This document shows, piece after piece, positions 6,053 to 6,609 of a DNA stretch of 6,609 bases. The notes under the pieces were generated by a model. That model made no database searches and was not told where the DNA came from. It saw nothing but the letters and a program-made list of their open reading frames with translations. Position 1 is the stretch's first letter. Every line of letters begins with the position of its first letter. This DNA is from an uncultured Emergencia sp. (GTDB lineage: Bacteria > Bacillota > Clostridia > Peptostreptococcales > Anaerovoracaceae). Location of the stretch: the NCBI GenBank assembly GCA_902476665.1, contig CABSEO010000109.1, forward strand, positions 1 to 6,609. Reading direction: 5' to 3'. The position numbers and the translations under genes were made by a program.

Positions 6053-6544
6053 CTAGTCATAGATCTGTTTTGCAATAAAATCTGCACCGATTTGTGCGGC
6101 TTTCATTTCTGCGTCTCCCAGTTCTCTGTTATCGGAGGCAAGTACCGTGATGGAACCGATGGCGTCTCCCTGCGATACAATCGGAACGATGAGTTTTTTA
6201 CTGCTTTGATATTTATCTTTTGTCTGAATGATGTGATCCAGTTCTGCGTCAATTTTATCATTTCCAAACTGACGCTTTTGTTTACCTGATGCGGCGATGA
6301 AGTTATCCGTGTCAGATACAGCGACCGTTCCTCCCAGAATAGAAGAGGCTGTCTCTGCAAATTCAGCCGCGATCTGGCTCATATCACCGATGGGAGAATA
6401 CTTTTTCAATATGATTTCACCATTACTGCTGGTATATATTTCTAAAGGATCTCCCTCTCTGATTCTGAGAATTCTTCTGATTTCCTTAGGCACCACCACT
6501 CTGCCCAGGTCATCAATTCTTCTTACGATTCCTGTTGCTTTCAT
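6053..6544 (-). CDS. spoVT: Stage V sporulation protein T-like transcription regulator (AbrB-type DNA-binding domain plus GAF-like domain)
   Basis: In Bacillus SpoVT is a forespore regulator, made under sigma-G, that tunes sigma-G-dependent genes and spore coat, germination and resistance traits. The N-terminal 50 or so residues are nearly the textbook SpoVT swapped-hairpin DNA-binding domain: MKATGIVRRIDDLGRVV, then PKEIRRILRIREGDPLEIY. After KKYSPIGD comes a GAF-like sensor domain (about 55-163) ending in IGADFIAKQIYD, the usual SpoVT finish. The product is 163 residues against 178 for B. subtilis SpoVT; the missing part, by eye, is in the GAF loop between DHIIQTKDKYQSSKK and IVPIVSQGD. No stop or frame shift is visible there. 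The ATG at 6544 has a strong ribosome binding site 8 bases upstream and begins exactly where the family does. In Bacillus spoVT follows mfd on the same strand; here it is inverted, with the MATE gene in between. A SpoVT-like AbrB paralogue is an alternative, given the short sensor domain. Confidence 0.9.
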   Translation of the reverse strand: MKATGIVRRIDDLGRVVVPKEIRRILRIREGDPLEIYTSSNGEIILKKYSPIGDMSQIAAEFAETASSILGGTVAVSDTDNFIAASGKQKRQFGNDKIDAELDHIIQTKDKYQSSKKLIVPIVSQGDAIGSITVLASDNRELGDAEMKAAQIGADFIAKQIYD

Positions 6545-6552
6545 GTAATTTT

Positions 6553-6560
6553 CTCTCCTT
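6553..6560 (-). promoter_or_regulatory. Ribosome binding site of spoVT
   Basis: AAGGAGAG on the minus strand, 8 bases before ATG 6544; close to the ideal Firmicute Shine-Dalgarno. Confidence 0.85.
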
Positions 6561-6570
6561 CATTACAAAT

Positions 6571-6576
6571 ATTGTA
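6571..6576 (-). promoter_or_regulatory. Weak candidate -10 box upstream of spoVT
   Basis: The minus strand reads TACAAT, one base off TATAAT, 26 bases ahead of the start codon. The -35 position gives CTCCGA, a poor match. I looked for the sigma-G pattern known for Bacillus spoVT: a GTATA resembling the -35 is at the window edge (6609-6605), but no CATnnTA-like -10 follows at the right spacing. The real promoter may lie beyond the window. Confidence 0.25.
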
Positions 6577-6609
6577 TCTCTAGTCTTTGCCGGTCGGAGA
6601 AAAATATAC

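Noticed and set aside
1..6609. CRISPR arrays, transposons, tRNA or rRNA genes, toxin-antitoxin or defence systems
   Set aside because: No repeat arrays, transposase motifs, terminal inverted repeats, cloverleaf-like stretches or extra small genes were found. Every gene is a recognised family and all gaps are 131 bases or shorter.

Overview
The window reads as chromosomal DNA from a low-to-mid GC, endospore-forming Firmicute, most likely class Clostridia. The reasons are the conserved run prs-pth-mfd, a SpoVT sporulation regulator nearby, purine-rich AAGGAG-type ribosome binding sites, and the absence of the ctc/rplY and fin genes that Bacillus carries in this run. I cannot name the genus.

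Layout. The plus strand carries the 3' part of prs (PRPP synthetase, 2-511), then pth (peptidyl-tRNA hydrolase, 539-1144), then mfd (transcription-repair coupling factor, 1125-4546). The first gap is 27 bases and pth overlaps mfd by 20 bases, so this looks like one transcript, ended by a strong hairpin terminator at 4604-4650. The minus strand carries spoVT (6544-6053), its own terminator (6007-5980), and a MATE-family efflux pump (5922-4627) that converges on mfd. The MATE stop codon lies in the loop of the mfd terminator.

The notable feature is in mfd. The reading frame breaks at a TAG stop at 1383-1385, after 86 codons, and the other 1053 codons continue in the -1 frame without further damage. 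The break falls on a canonical -1 slippery heptamer (T TTA AAG, 1370-1376) in the right phase. It also forms a TAGTG stop/start overlap with a possible Shine-Dalgarno 7 bases upstream. The joined product still lacks about seven residues compared with the family as I remember it. This fits a deletion of about 22 bases between short direct repeats better than a clean programmed shift. Real mutation, assembly error, frameshifting and reinitiation are therefore all open, and I rank them in the findings.

Functionally, prs, pth and mfd are housekeeping genes for nucleotide supply, recycling of peptidyl-tRNA and clearing of stalled RNA polymerase. SpoVT is a forespore transcription regulator. The MATE pump is probably accessory. 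I see no mobile element, CRISPR array, RNA gene or new multi-gene system. No gap between genes exceeds 131 bases.
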